From an uncultured Eubacterium sp. (lineage in GTDB: Bacteria; Bacillota; Clostridia; Lachnospirales; Lachnospiraceae): 64,000 nucleotides of DNA. Positions 8,475 through 16,964 of this stretch are shown in pieces. How positions within the stretch are numbered: the first letter of the stretch is position 1; every line of letters starts with the position of its first letter. The stretch lies in assembly GCA_910584645.1 (NCBI GenBank), contig CAJUAU010000013.1:13801-77800 (forward strand), read 5' to 3'. A program made the translations under genes and the position numbers. The notes beneath the pieces were generated by a model, which was not told where the DNA came from, did no database searches, and saw nothing but the letters and a program-made list of their open reading frames with translations.

Positions 8475-9785
8475 TTAGTAAAGGAGCTGATAGGCTTCTT
8501 TTAAGATCGAAAGAGATCCAAATATAAACACTGCTCTTGCCGTTTCCGATTCCCGGGTATCCTCTTCCCCATCACTTTCCAGTGCCCTTCCCAGGGCTTC
8601 TTTCATTGAGCCGCAGGGGTATGTTTCCACCCCTCTGCGCTCCAGCGTGTCAGCGAGGATCTCTGCCGATAGTCCCCGCCGCGAAGGAGGCGTTATCGTA
8701 TATATTTTTTCAAAAATGCCCTCCGCCAGTTCAGACATTTTTTCATAATCTTTGTCTGCAAATACCCCCATGATCCCGATTCTTTTATTTTTTTTATAAT
8801 AGGATAACACGGATCTGCGAAAAGAATACATAGCGGCCGGATTGTGGGCGCCGTCTGCCACCACCACCGGATCACAGCTGATCTTCTCAAACCGCCCCTG
8901 CCATAGGGTGTGCTCAAATCCCTGCCTCAGCTGCTGTGGCGATATGTCGTACCGCCCCTTCAGCTGTCCGATACATTCCAACGCAAGGCAGGCATTTTCC
9001 ACCTGAAAGGTTCCTGCCAGCGCAATGCGGATCCCCTGCCAGGAACCATAATCAAAAAAAGAGCCTTCTGAATCCGTCTCCCGGACGCGGATCTGTTCCT
9101 GACGAACTTCTGTCATGGCCGCATTCCTCTGTTCGCAAGCACGCTGGAGGCATTCCTTCACCACCTGCTCTGTCTGGTATACCACTACCGGAACCTTTTC
9201 TTTTATGATCCCTGCCTTTTCCATCGCTATTTTTTCTAACGTATCCCCAAGAAACTTCATGTGATCCATCGCCACAGGTGTGATGACAGAGCAGACCACA
9301 TTTTTTACTACATTCGTAGAATCTAGTCTGCCTCCCATCCCTGTCTCCAATACCACAACATCACATTGCCACTCTTCAAAGGCTAGGAATGCAGCCGCCG
9401 TCTCAATCTCAAATTCCGTGGGCAGAACCTCTCCCCTCTCCTGCATGCTGCGGATCGCCGCCTGTACTCTGGAGATGACACCGGCAAACTCTTCCTCTGA
9501 TATATACACGACTTTCTCTTCCTGCATCCAGCGGATTTTTTCCCGCTCCTCAAAGACTGCCGGCGACACATACCTTCCCACTTTATAACCGGCATATGCC
9601 AGCGCTGTGCTGATGAAGGCTGCAGTGGATCCCTTCCCATTGGTTCCCGCAATATGAATAAACTGCAGCTCCTCCTGGGGATCTCCCAAAAGCTCCAGCA
9701 GCCGTCTTGTCGTATCCAGTCCCGGACGGATCTCCGCACTGGCGGGTACGCTTTGAATATATTCTTTTGCCTGCTTATAGTCCAT
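8475..9785 (-). CDS. folC: Bifunctional folylpolyglutamate/dihydrofolate synthase
   Basis: 436 residues, the normal FolC length. The P-loop is HIAGTNGKGST near residue 45. The Mur-ligase-type centre is at VVVLETGMGGRLDSTN and the C-terminal domain at VADGAHNPAA. The enzyme adds glutamate to dihydropteroate and/or folates in the cytoplasm, completing folate synthesis and retaining folates. The ATG has GGAG six bases upstream. No other folate genes are adjacent. Confidence 0.92.
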   Translation of the reverse strand: MDYKQAKEYIQSVPASAEIRPGLDTTRRLLELLGDPQEELQFIHIAGTNGKGSTAAFISTALAYAGYKVGRYVSPAVFEEREKIRWMQEEKVVYISEEEFAGVISRVQAAIRSMQERGEVLPTEFEIETAAAFLAFEEWQCDVVVLETGMGGRLDSTNVVKNVVCSVITPVAMDHMKFLGDTLEKIAMEKAGIIKEKVPVVVYQTEQVVKECLQRACEQRNAAMTEVRQEQIRVRETDSEGSFFDYGSWQGIRIALAGTFQVENACLALECIGQLKGRYDISPQQLRQGFEHTLWQGRFEKISCDPVVVADGAHNPAAMYSFRRSVLSYYKKNKRIGIMGVFADKDYEKMSELAEGIFEKIYTITPPSRRGLSAEILADTLERRGVETYPCGSMKEALGRALESDGEEDTRESETARAVFIFGSLSILKEAYQLLY

Positions 9786-9837
9786 GGGCTTCTCCTTTTC
9801 TATCTTTCATTTGTGTAGCTAGACGGCGCCGACGAGC

Positions 9838-9863
9838 TAGCTCAAGGGCGCGAATTTGAACCC
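9838..9863. repeat. Fragment related to the terminal repeat of the 21.5-kb element
   Basis: 26 bases that match 24 of the 26 outer bases of the inverted repeat at 21532-21559 (TAGCTC, then GGCGCGAATTTGAACCC). A palindrome-rich stretch (GGCGCCGACGAGCTAG) precedes it. It looks like the end of a decayed copy of the same element family, in the folC upstream region. Confidence 0.5.
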
Positions 9864-9915
9864 GCCGTGAATGACGTATTTTGGCAAACTACTTCGTTTT
9901 TCGTCCTTGTCTTGT

Positions 9916-9952
9916 AAAAAAGAGAACACCCCCTTTTAAAAGGAGGTGCTCT
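9916..9952 (-). terminator. Rho-independent terminator of the ABC importer operon
   Basis: A 15-bp stem (AGAGCACCTCCTTTT with AAAAGGGGGTGTTCT, two G-U wobbles) sits just past the ABC ATPase stop and is followed on the minus strand by six T. This is a strong intrinsic terminator. Confidence 0.9.
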
Positions 9953-9954
9953 AT

Positions 9955-10749
9955 CTATGACAGCAGCATCCTGTCATTGTCCATATCCTCACCGCTTGCC
10001 ACGGCAAACTTGTGAAGCAGGTCATCTACTGTCAGTTTTTGCTTTTCTTCTCCAGAGATATCCAGAATGATCTTTCCACTGTTCATCATGATCAGACGGT
10101 TTCCATTGGCGATGGCATCCCGCATGTTATGTGTGATCATCAAGGTAGTAAGATTATCTTTCTTAATAATATTATTTGTTGTCTCCAGCACCTTGGCCGC
10201 TGTTTTAGGATCCAGGGCTGCCGTGTGCTCGTCCAGCAGAAGGAGTCTTGGCTTTTTCAGCGTAGCCATCAGGAGAGTAACTGCCTGTCTCTGACCACCG
10301 GACAAAAGTCCAACCTTGGAAGTGAGCCGGTTCTCCAGACCCAGATCTAAAATCTTCAGAAGTTCTCTGAACTGCTCTCTCTCCTGTTTGGAAATACCTC
10401 TCCGAAGTCCTCTGCTCTTTCCCCGGCGCATGGCAAGGGCAAGGTTTTCGTCAATTCCCATCGTAGCTGCCGTTCCCATCATCGGATCCTGAAATACCCG
10501 TCCGAGGAATGCTGCCCGCTTATTTTCCGGCATCTTAGTAACATCGTTACCATCGATGACGATACTTCCTTCATCCACATACCACACCCCGGCAAGGGCA
10601 TTTAAAAGAGTGGATTTCCCGGCGCCGTTGCCGCCGATCACCGTCACAAAGTCTCCTTCGTTCAGTTTCAGAGAAAGGCCGTCCAGCGCCAGTTTCTCAT
10701 TTACTGTCCCCGGATTAAAGGTTTTATAAATTTGTTTTACTTCCAGCAT
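9955..10749 (-). CDS. ABC transporter ATP-binding protein (TrpXYZ-like importer)
   Basis: 264 residues. Walker A is GGNGAGKST near 40-48, the signature is LLSGGQRQAV, Walker B is PRLLLLDEHTAALDP, and the H-loop is MITHN. With the permease and lipoprotein upstream it forms an importer of the type described for tryptophan/tyrosine-like substrates in Gram-positive bacteria. The GGAG ribosome site lies inside the permease stop region, and the genes are separated by one base. Confidence 0.88.
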   Translation of the reverse strand: MLEVKQIYKTFNPGTVNEKLALDGLSLKLNEGDFVTVIGGNGAGKSTLLNALAGVWYVDEGSIVIDGNDVTKMPENKRAAFLGRVFQDPMMGTAATMGIDENLALAMRRGKSRGLRRGISKQEREQFRELLKILDLGLENRLTSKVGLLSGGQRQAVTLLMATLKKPRLLLLDEHTAALDPKTAAKVLETTNNIIKKDNLTTLMITHNMRDAIANGNRLIMMNSGKIILDISGEEKQKLTVDDLLHKFAVASGEDMDNDRMLLS

Positions 10750-10750
10750 G

Positions 10751-11668
10751 TCAGGCCACTCCTCTCTTTACCGGTTTTACCAGATATTTTTTCTTCCAGT
10801 AAGGAAGGGCAAGAAACAGTGCCACTACCGCAGCAGAGAGCAGCTTCAGCAGGTCGGTATCCATACCGAACCAGATCACCACCTGCAGCACGACATAATA
10901 GATCACTGCTCCAAGAACCACACTGAGCAGCTTCAGGGCAAAATTGCGGAAAATCCTTTCAAATACAACTTTTCCAATGATCACCGCCGCCAGTCCGATG
11001 ACGATGGCTCCACGGCCCATATTGATATCTGCAAATCCCTGATACTGGGAGCAGAGTGCCCCAGACAGCGCCACCAGTCCATTGGAGATCATCAGTCCAA
11101 GAACCACATTCCAGTTTGTGTTGATACCCTGGGCACGGCTCATATTCGGATTGCAGCCGGTAGCTCTCAGAGAACACCCAAGCTCCGTGCCAAAAAACCA
11201 GTACAGAATACCGATGATCACAATACAGAAGATCGACACCACAAAGATGGAATTTTGATACAAGGGCACATTTTTTACATGCCGGAGAGATACCAGCAGA
11301 TCATAATTCATAACACTGATCGCCTGATTTGCTTTTCCCATGATCTTTAAGTTGACAGAATACAGGGCAAGCTGGGTAAGAATTCCGGCAAGAATGGCAG
11401 GAATCCCCATAAAAGTATGTAAAATTCCTGTCACCAGTCCGGCGAGCATTCCCGCCGCCAGCGCGGCCAGCATACTCACCCATACATTGTATCCGTTCAA
11501 CATCATCATAATGCTTACCGCACCACCGGTACAGAGTGACCCGTCCACGGTAAGATCTGCTACATCCAGGATTTTATATGTGATATACACGCCGATCGCC
11601 ATGATTCCCCAGATCAACCCCTGTGCTGCCGCACCGGGCATGGCGCTCAGCAATACTGAAATATCCAA
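10751..11668 (-). CDS. ABC transporter permease (TrpXYZ-like importer)
   Basis: About 305 residues with roughly eight hydrophobic helices and branched-chain-amino-acid-type permease features (TYKILDVADLTVDGS, AILAGILTQLALYS). I place the start at the TTG at 11668, which has GGAGG eight bases upstream (MDISVLLSAMPG). An ATG five codons earlier lacks a ribosome site and would give 310 residues. The membrane component pairs with the ATPase directly downstream. Confidence 0.85.
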   Translation of the reverse strand: MDISVLLSAMPGAAAQGLIWGIMAIGVYITYKILDVADLTVDGSLCTGGAVSIMMMLNGYNVWVSMLAALAAGMLAGLVTGILHTFMGIPAILAGILTQLALYSVNLKIMGKANQAISVMNYDLLVSLRHVKNVPLYQNSIFVVSIFCIVIIGILYWFFGTELGCSLRATGCNPNMSRAQGINTNWNVVLGLMISNGLVALSGALCSQYQGFADINMGRGAIVIGLAAVIIGKVVFERIFRNFALKLLSVVLGAVIYYVVLQVVIWFGMDTDLLKLLSAAVVALFLALPYWKKKYLVKPVKRGVA

Positions 11669-11701
11669 ATCGCCTTCCTCCATATCACTGAGGGAAAAGA
11701 A

Positions 11702-12706
11702 TTATTCTTTTTCCTCGGTCTCTATTTTCTCATAGCCTTCCGGAATCTCCAACTTCAATTCCTTACAAATGCTTTCATTGTACTGTTTCGTCACCTTCGG
11801 AGCGTATTTTACCGGCATGGAAGATACATCGGTGCCGTTTACAAGAATGTCGTATGCCATCTCTCCTGTTGTGTATCCAATGTCATAATAGCTGATGGAA
11901 AGTGTCGCAACACCACAGCCTTTACACATTCCCACTTCACCAACTACTACCGGAACCCCTGCCGGCACACAGGTATTTTTTACCACCTCGGTATTGGCAG
12001 CCGCCGTATTATCGGTAGGAATATAGATCACATCACTGTTCTTCGCCGCACTGGCGATCACAGACGCGATATCATTGGAATCCACAAAAGAGTAGTTCGT
12101 ACAGGTATATCCATCTTTCTCAAGATAGGTCTTGATCGTCTCAACCTGATACAATGAGTTTGCCTCTGCTGAACAGTAGAACAATCCTACTTTCTTGGCA
12201 TCCGGGAACAATTCCTTGATCATGGCTGCCTGCTCGTCCAAAGGTGCAAGATCCGAAGTTCCAGATACGTTGATGCCTGTCGTTCCCTTCCAGTCCTTGA
12301 TGTCCAGCGCAGTAGCGTAATCCGTTACAGAAGTTCCGAGGATCGGAATATCCACTGTACCGGCAACAGCAGCCTGAAGAGGTGCCGTGGCATTGGCGAG
12401 GATCAGATCTACATTTCCAGAAACAAAAGAATTGATGATGGTAGCACAGGTAGGTGAGTCTCCCTGGGCATTCTGTTCGTCAAATTTGACCTTGTCCCCA
12501 AGCTTCTCCGTCAGTGCATCTTTAAATCCTTTGGTAGCCGCATCCAGTGCGTCATGCTGTACCAGCTGGCAGATTCCGACGTTATAAGTCTTTCCGTCAT
12601 CCCCGCCGCCTGATTCTGAAGTTCCTTTTTCCGCTCCGCCACAGGCAGTCAGTGATAAACTCATCACTGCCGTCAGTGCCATTGCGATTATCTTTCTACA
12701 TTTCAT
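11702..12706 (-). CDS. ABC transporter substrate-binding lipoprotein (TrpX-like)
   Basis: 334 residues with a lipoprotein signal ending LSLTACGG (lipidated Cys). The mature part is a two-lobed periplasmic-binding fold of the ABC_sub_bind/TrpX family (NVGICQLVQHDALDAATKGF, then ANATAPLQAA and KKVGLFYCSAEANS). Family members bind aromatic amino acids or related small molecules; the ligand here is not shown by the sequence. It is first in the importer operon, with GAGG ahead of the ATG and a possible 30-codon leader ORF immediately upstream. Confidence 0.88.
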   Translation of the reverse strand: MKCRKIIAMALTAVMSLSLTACGGAEKGTSESGGGDDGKTYNVGICQLVQHDALDAATKGFKDALTEKLGDKVKFDEQNAQGDSPTCATIINSFVSGNVDLILANATAPLQAAVAGTVDIPILGTSVTDYATALDIKDWKGTTGINVSGTSDLAPLDEQAAMIKELFPDAKKVGLFYCSAEANSLYQVETIKTYLEKDGYTCTNYSFVDSNDIASVIASAAKNSDVIYIPTDNTAAANTEVVKNTCVPAGVPVVVGEVGMCKGCGVATLSISYYDIGYTTGEMAYDILVNGTDVSSMPVKYAPKVTKQYNESICKELKLEIPEGYEKIETEEKE

Positions 12707-12709
12707 CCT

Positions 12710-12802
12710 TTACCTCTTTTCTGCGCTGCTTTTGCGCATCAAGCAACGTTTGTGCAAGCAGCGCGCAGTCACAAACTTGCCGAGTGAAAATTTATTTTTC
12801 AC
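12710..12802 (-). CDS. Possible 30-residue leader peptide of the ABC importer operon
   Basis: A GTG at 12802 is preceded six bases upstream by AAAGGAG and opens a 30-codon frame that stops three bases before the lipoprotein ATG. The peptide is basic and contains two Cys and no Trp. The same DNA carries two inverted repeats: GAGTGAAAA/TTTTCACTC at 12782-12804, covering the start codon, and a CTGCGC(GC)TGCTT/AAGCAGCGCAG pair further down. This could be a translated leader with alternative folds. It could also be a chance ORF in a repeat. Confidence 0.35.
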   Translation of the reverse strand: MKNKFSLGKFVTARCLHKRCLMRKSSAEKR

Positions 12803-12831
12803 TCTATTCTCCTTTATATTTATTCCCACGC

Positions 12832-12900
12832 GGGCGATAAAACAGATTCTGTCCCGCAGAATCTGCCCCGCAAAATCTGAACTACAGACTTTATCAGCCC
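12832..12900. repeat. Small three-way (multi-branched) palindromic element
   Basis: The outer arms GGGCGATAAA (12832-12841) and TTTATC-A-GCCC (12890-12900) pair. Inside are two hairpins: CAGATTCTG/CAGAATCTG (12843-12865, perfect 9-bp arms) and TCTG/CAGA (12876-12888). This is a compact cloverleaf-like layout between serA and the ABC importer operon. Confidence 0.6.
12837..12865 (-). terminator. Probable terminator of the leuB-ilvD-ilvB-serC-serA operon
   Basis: On the minus strand a perfect 9-bp stem (CAGATTCTG, CGGGA loop, CAGAATCTG) is followed by TTTTAT, some 55 bases past the serA stop. It is one arm of the larger palindromic element here. Confidence 0.6.
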
Positions 12901-12920
12901 CGCCCGGTATTGATTACGGA

Positions 12921-14087
12921 TCACTTAATGATTCTTACCTTGATCACACCGTCGATGGCTTCCAGATCCTTCACGATCGATTCCGTTGCCTCACTACAGA
13001 TATCGAAGATCGTATAGGCGAAATCCCCCCGGCTCTTATTGACCATGTTCTCAATATTGATTCCATCCTTTGCAAATACATTTGTAAATTTGGAAAGCAT
13101 GGAGTGGACATTTTTATGTGCCACGGCGATACGTCCCTCTGTGGTGCAGACTCCGGCGTCACATGTGGGATAGTTGACAGAATTCACAATATTACCATTT
13201 TCCATAAACTCCCGGATCTGTTTTACTGCCATTTTGGCACAATTATCCTCGGATTCCTGTGTAGAAGCCCCCAGATGTGGTGTAACAATGGTGTTTGGAA
13301 GTGCGGCAGTCGTAGGATTTGGGAAATCCACCACATATTTTTTCACTTTGCCGCTCTCCAATGCCGCCTTCATATCCGGCTCATTGACCAGGGTATCTCT
13401 GGAGAAGTTCAGGAATACCACACCGTCCTTCATCTTGTCAAAAGCTTCCTTATTAAACATTCCCTTGGTGGAATCCAGAAGCGGCACATGAACGGTGATA
13501 AAATCACACTCGCTGTAGATCTCCTCATAGGTTTTTACAAGAGTGATGTCTCTGGACATATTCAACGCATTGTCCACGGAAAGATATGGATCACATCCGT
13601 ATACTTCCATGCCAAGACGGTTTGCAGCATTGGCCACCAGTACACCGATAGCTCCGAGACCGATGATACCAAGTTTTTTACCGGAGATCTCAGTTCCTGC
13701 AAAAGCCTTCTTCGCCTTTTCTGCCGCTTTAGCGATATCTCCATCCTCTTTATTTTCCTTCACCCACTCGATACCGCCAACGATATCACGGGAGGCAAGA
13801 AGCATAGCAGCCACAACCAGCTCCTTTACTCCATTGGCATTGGCTCCCGGTGTATTAAACACGACGATTCCTTTTTCCGCACACTGCTCCAGCGGAATAT
13901 TGTTAACGCCGGCTCCGGCCCTCGCCACGGCGGTCAGATGATCTGACAATTCCATATCGTGCATGGAAGCGCTTCTCACCAGCACAGCCTCAGCTGCATT
14001 TACATCCTCTACAATCTCATATTTATCATCCAGAAGATCCAGACCGCAGGCCGCGATCGGATTCAGGCAGTTCACTTTTATACTCAT
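12921..14087 (-). CDS. serA: D-3-phosphoglycerate dehydrogenase with C-terminal ACT domain
   Basis: 388 residues. The NAD-binding Rossmann motif is LGIIGLGAIGVLVANAA near 140-157, the catalytic His lies in VTPHLGASTQE, and the ACT domain spans the last ~75 residues (AVAHKNVHSMLSKFTNVFAKDG). It catalyses the first step of serine synthesis from 3-phosphoglycerate; ACT domains commonly mediate serine feedback. The ATG at 14087 has GAGG six bases ahead. An ATG at 14099 overlaps the serC stop but has no ribosome site. It is last in the amino-acid operon. Confidence 0.93.
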   Translation of the reverse strand: MSIKVNCLNPIAACGLDLLDDKYEIVEDVNAAEAVLVRSASMHDMELSDHLTAVARAGAGVNNIPLEQCAEKGIVVFNTPGANANGVKELVVAAMLLASRDIVGGIEWVKENKEDGDIAKAAEKAKKAFAGTEISGKKLGIIGLGAIGVLVANAANRLGMEVYGCDPYLSVDNALNMSRDITLVKTYEEIYSECDFITVHVPLLDSTKGMFNKEAFDKMKDGVVFLNFSRDTLVNEPDMKAALESGKVKKYVVDFPNPTTAALPNTIVTPHLGASTQESEDNCAKMAVKQIREFMENGNIVNSVNYPTCDAGVCTTEGRIAVAHKNVHSMLSKFTNVFAKDGINIENMVNKSRGDFAYTIFDICSEATESIVKDLEAIDGVIKVRIIK

Positions 14088-14095
14088 ACTCTCCC

Positions 14096-15187
14096 TCATT
14101 TCTGCGTTGCTTCCGCTTCTTCAAACTTTTTCATAAATTCAACCAGTTTCTCCACACCTTCCTTCGGCATCGCATTGTAAATGCTTGCGCGCATACCGCC
14201 TACAGTACGGTGTCCTTTCAGGTTCTCAAAGCCCGCTTCCTTTGCCTCTTTGACAAATTTGGCGTCCAGCTCCTCATCTCCTGTCACAAATGGCACATTC
14301 ATCAGAGAACGGTCTTCTTTGCGGACCGTACCCTTAAACATCTCACTGGAATCCAGGAAATCATAGAGAATTTTAGCCTTCTCTTGATTTTTCTCCTTCA
14401 TCACAGCAAGACCGCCCATCTTCTTGATCCATTTGAATACTTTGCCACATATATAGATCCCATATGCCGGCGGTGTATTGTAAAGACTCTGGGCATCTGC
14501 ATGGGTCTTATACTGAAGCATGGTAGGAACCTTTTCGTCCACGGTCTCAGGAATCAGGTCCTCACGGATAATAACGATCACAACCCCCGCCGGACCGATG
14601 TTCTTCTGAACACCGCCGTAGATCACACCATACTTCTCCACATCTACAGGCTCGGATAAAAAGCAGGAAGAAACGTCTGCTACCAGTGTCTTGCCCTTTG
14701 TATTGGGAAGTGTTTTATATTTGGTTCCATAAATCGTATTGTTCTCGCAGATATACACATAGTCTGCATCTTCACTGATCGGAAGGTCGGAGCAGTCCGG
14801 AATATAGGAAAATGTCTCATCCTCAGAAGAAGCGATCTTATTCGCCTTTCCATATTTACATGCCTCCTGGTATGCTTTCTTTGCCCACTGTCCGGTAACG
14901 ATATAATCAGCCACACCGTTTTTCATCAGATTCATCGGAATCATCGCAAACTGCTGGGATGCTCCCCCCTGCAGAAACAACACTTTGTAATTGTCAGGAA
15001 TATTCATCAGCTCACGAAGGTCTGCCTCTGCGGTCTTGATGATCTCATCGTAAGCTTTAGAACGATGGCTCATCTCCATCACCGACATTCCGGTTCCTTT
15101 GTAATCCATCATCTCATCTGCTGCTTCCTTTAATACCTCCTCCGGTAAAACAGCTGGTCCTGCTGAAAAATTGTACACTCTAGCCAC
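14096..15187 (-). CDS. serC: Phosphoserine aminotransferase
   Basis: 363 residues of the class-V aminotransferase fold. N-terminus ARVYNFSAGPAVLPEEVL; the PLP lysine lies in VYGGVQKNIGPAGV near 195-200. It converts 3-phosphohydroxypyruvate and glutamate to phosphoserine, the step after SerA. The start is a GTG with AAGGAGG eight bases upstream. It sits 70 bases downstream of ilvB. Confidence 0.94.
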   Translation of the reverse strand: MARVYNFSAGPAVLPEEVLKEAADEMMDYKGTGMSVMEMSHRSKAYDEIIKTAEADLRELMNIPDNYKVLFLQGGASQQFAMIPMNLMKNGVADYIVTGQWAKKAYQEACKYGKANKIASSEDETFSYIPDCSDLPISEDADYVYICENNTIYGTKYKTLPNTKGKTLVADVSSCFLSEPVDVEKYGVIYGGVQKNIGPAGVVIVIIREDLIPETVDEKVPTMLQYKTHADAQSLYNTPPAYGIYICGKVFKWIKKMGGLAVMKEKNQEKAKILYDFLDSSEMFKGTVRKEDRSLMNVPFVTGDEELDAKFVKEAKEAGFENLKGHRTVGGMRASIYNAMPKEGVEKLVEFMKKFEEAEATQK

Positions 15188-15257
15188 TGCTAAAACCTCC
15201 TTAAAATATCATTTATAAATCATTGGTATATTCAGTCAGGGTTTCCCCCGGCGAAAC

Positions 15258-16934
15258 TTACTTTTTTAAATCTTCTTCGCTAAAAGCTTCCTCGATAGGT
15301 GCCCCCGGTGCCACCATCGGCCACACCTTATCATCCTGCGCCAGAGAACAGCAGATTACCACCGGTTCCTCAGACTCCATTGCCGCCTTCAGCACATCAT
15401 CGACCTCCTCGCGCCTGGTGATGCGGTATGCTTTTGCTCCCAGCGCCTCGGATACTTTTACGTAATCCACCTGGTCCTCTAATATTGTATTGGAATAACG
15501 TTTTCCATAGAACAATGTCTGCCACTGGCGAACCATCCCCAGGGCATGGTTATCAAAGATCACCTGAATGATGGGGATACGATAACGGGATGCGGTGGCA
15601 AGCTCATTCATATTCATACGGAAACATCCGTCCCCGGCGATGTTGAATACATGCTTCTCCGGCATTCCCACCTTTGCTCCGATACAGGCGCCCAGTCCAT
15701 ACCCCATGGTTCCCATGCCTCCGGAAGTGAGGAAGGTGCGTGGGTTTTTATATTTAAAGTACTGTGCCGCCCACATCTGATGCTGTCCTACATCTGTAGA
15801 AATAATGGCATCCCCGCCTGTCAGCTCGTTGATGCGCTCAATGATGTAAGGTCCTGTCAGCACATCATCCCGGTACTGCATCGGCAGTGCTGCCTTTCTG
15901 GCAAGCACCTTGTCAACCCAGGGCTTATGATACTGGTTTTCCAGTTTTTTATTTAAGATCTCCAGAATGGATTTAAGGTCTCCTACGATGGAGTAATCCA
16001 CCTGAATGTTTTTATTGATCTCCGCCGCATCGATATCGATGTGGACGATCTTGGCATTGTAGGCAAACTTACTGGCATTTCCGGTCACACGGTCGGAAAA
16101 GCGCACGCCCAGGGCGATCAGAAGGTCGCACTCCGTCACGCTGAGATTGGCAGTTTTAGTTCCATGCATGCCAAGCATGCCGGTGTAGTACTCATCCGTC
16201 CCATCAAAAGCGCCTTTTCCCATCAGCGTATCCGTAACCGGTGCATCCACTTTTTTTACAAATTCTTTCAGCTCTGCACTGTCCCCGGACAAGATATTTC
16301 CGCCACCCACAAAGATCATCGGCTTTTCTGAGCTGCGGATCGCCTGAACTACCGCCTCGATATCGCTCTCTTTGATGGTATCTGTCTTTCTCTGGATGAT
16401 CTCCGGCGTCTGCGGTGCAAATTCTGTAACAGCCGCTGTCACATCTTTGGGGATATCCACAAGAACCGGTCCCGGCCTGCCGCTCTGGGCGATCTTAAAG
16501 GCACGTCTCACCACGCCGGCAAGGTCATTGATATCCTTTACGATAAAACTGTGCTTCGTCACCGGCATCGTCACACCGGCGATATCCACCTCCTGAAAAC
16601 TGTCTTTTCCCAGAAGAGGAAGGGTAACATTACAGGTGATCGCCACCATCGGAACCGAATCCATATAGGCGGTGGCAATTCCCGTTACAAGGTTTGTCGC
16701 CCCCGGACCGCTGGTTGCCATACAGACACCGACCTTTCCGGTAGCCCTGGCATAACCGTCTGCCGCATGGGAAGCACCCTGCTCATGGGATGTGAGCACA
16801 TGGCGCAATTTATCCTGATAACGATATAACTCGTCATATACATTTAATATAGCACCTCCGGGATACCCGAATATGGTGTCAACTCCTTGCTCCAGTAAAC
16901 ATTCTATTAAGATTTGGGAGCCGTTTAACTGCAT
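15258..16934 (-). CDS. ilvB: Acetolactate synthase large subunit, biosynthetic type
   Basis: 558 residues. The TPP-activating Glu is in LTSHEQGASHAADGYARA, the FAD/central region carries GVRFSDRVTGN, and the TPP/Mg motif is GDGCFRMNMNELATA. It condenses two pyruvates, or pyruvate and 2-oxobutyrate, in valine/isoleucine synthesis. The catalytic subunit normally needs a small regulatory subunit (IlvN/IlvH), and no such gene is found beside it or elsewhere in the window. The ATG has AGAGGTG upstream, 30 bases after ilvD. Confidence 0.94.
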   Translation of the reverse strand: MQLNGSQILIECLLEQGVDTIFGYPGGAILNVYDELYRYQDKLRHVLTSHEQGASHAADGYARATGKVGVCMATSGPGATNLVTGIATAYMDSVPMVAITCNVTLPLLGKDSFQEVDIAGVTMPVTKHSFIVKDINDLAGVVRRAFKIAQSGRPGPVLVDIPKDVTAAVTEFAPQTPEIIQRKTDTIKESDIEAVVQAIRSSEKPMIFVGGGNILSGDSAELKEFVKKVDAPVTDTLMGKGAFDGTDEYYTGMLGMHGTKTANLSVTECDLLIALGVRFSDRVTGNASKFAYNAKIVHIDIDAAEINKNIQVDYSIVGDLKSILEILNKKLENQYHKPWVDKVLARKAALPMQYRDDVLTGPYIIERINELTGGDAIISTDVGQHQMWAAQYFKYKNPRTFLTSGGMGTMGYGLGACIGAKVGMPEKHVFNIAGDGCFRMNMNELATASRYRIPIIQVIFDNHALGMVRQWQTLFYGKRYSNTILEDQVDYVKVSEALGAKAYRITRREEVDDVLKAAMESEEPVVICCSLAQDDKVWPMVAPGAPIEEAFSEEDLKK

Positions 16935-16964
16935 ATATATGCACCTCTTTCCAGTATAGTGTAA

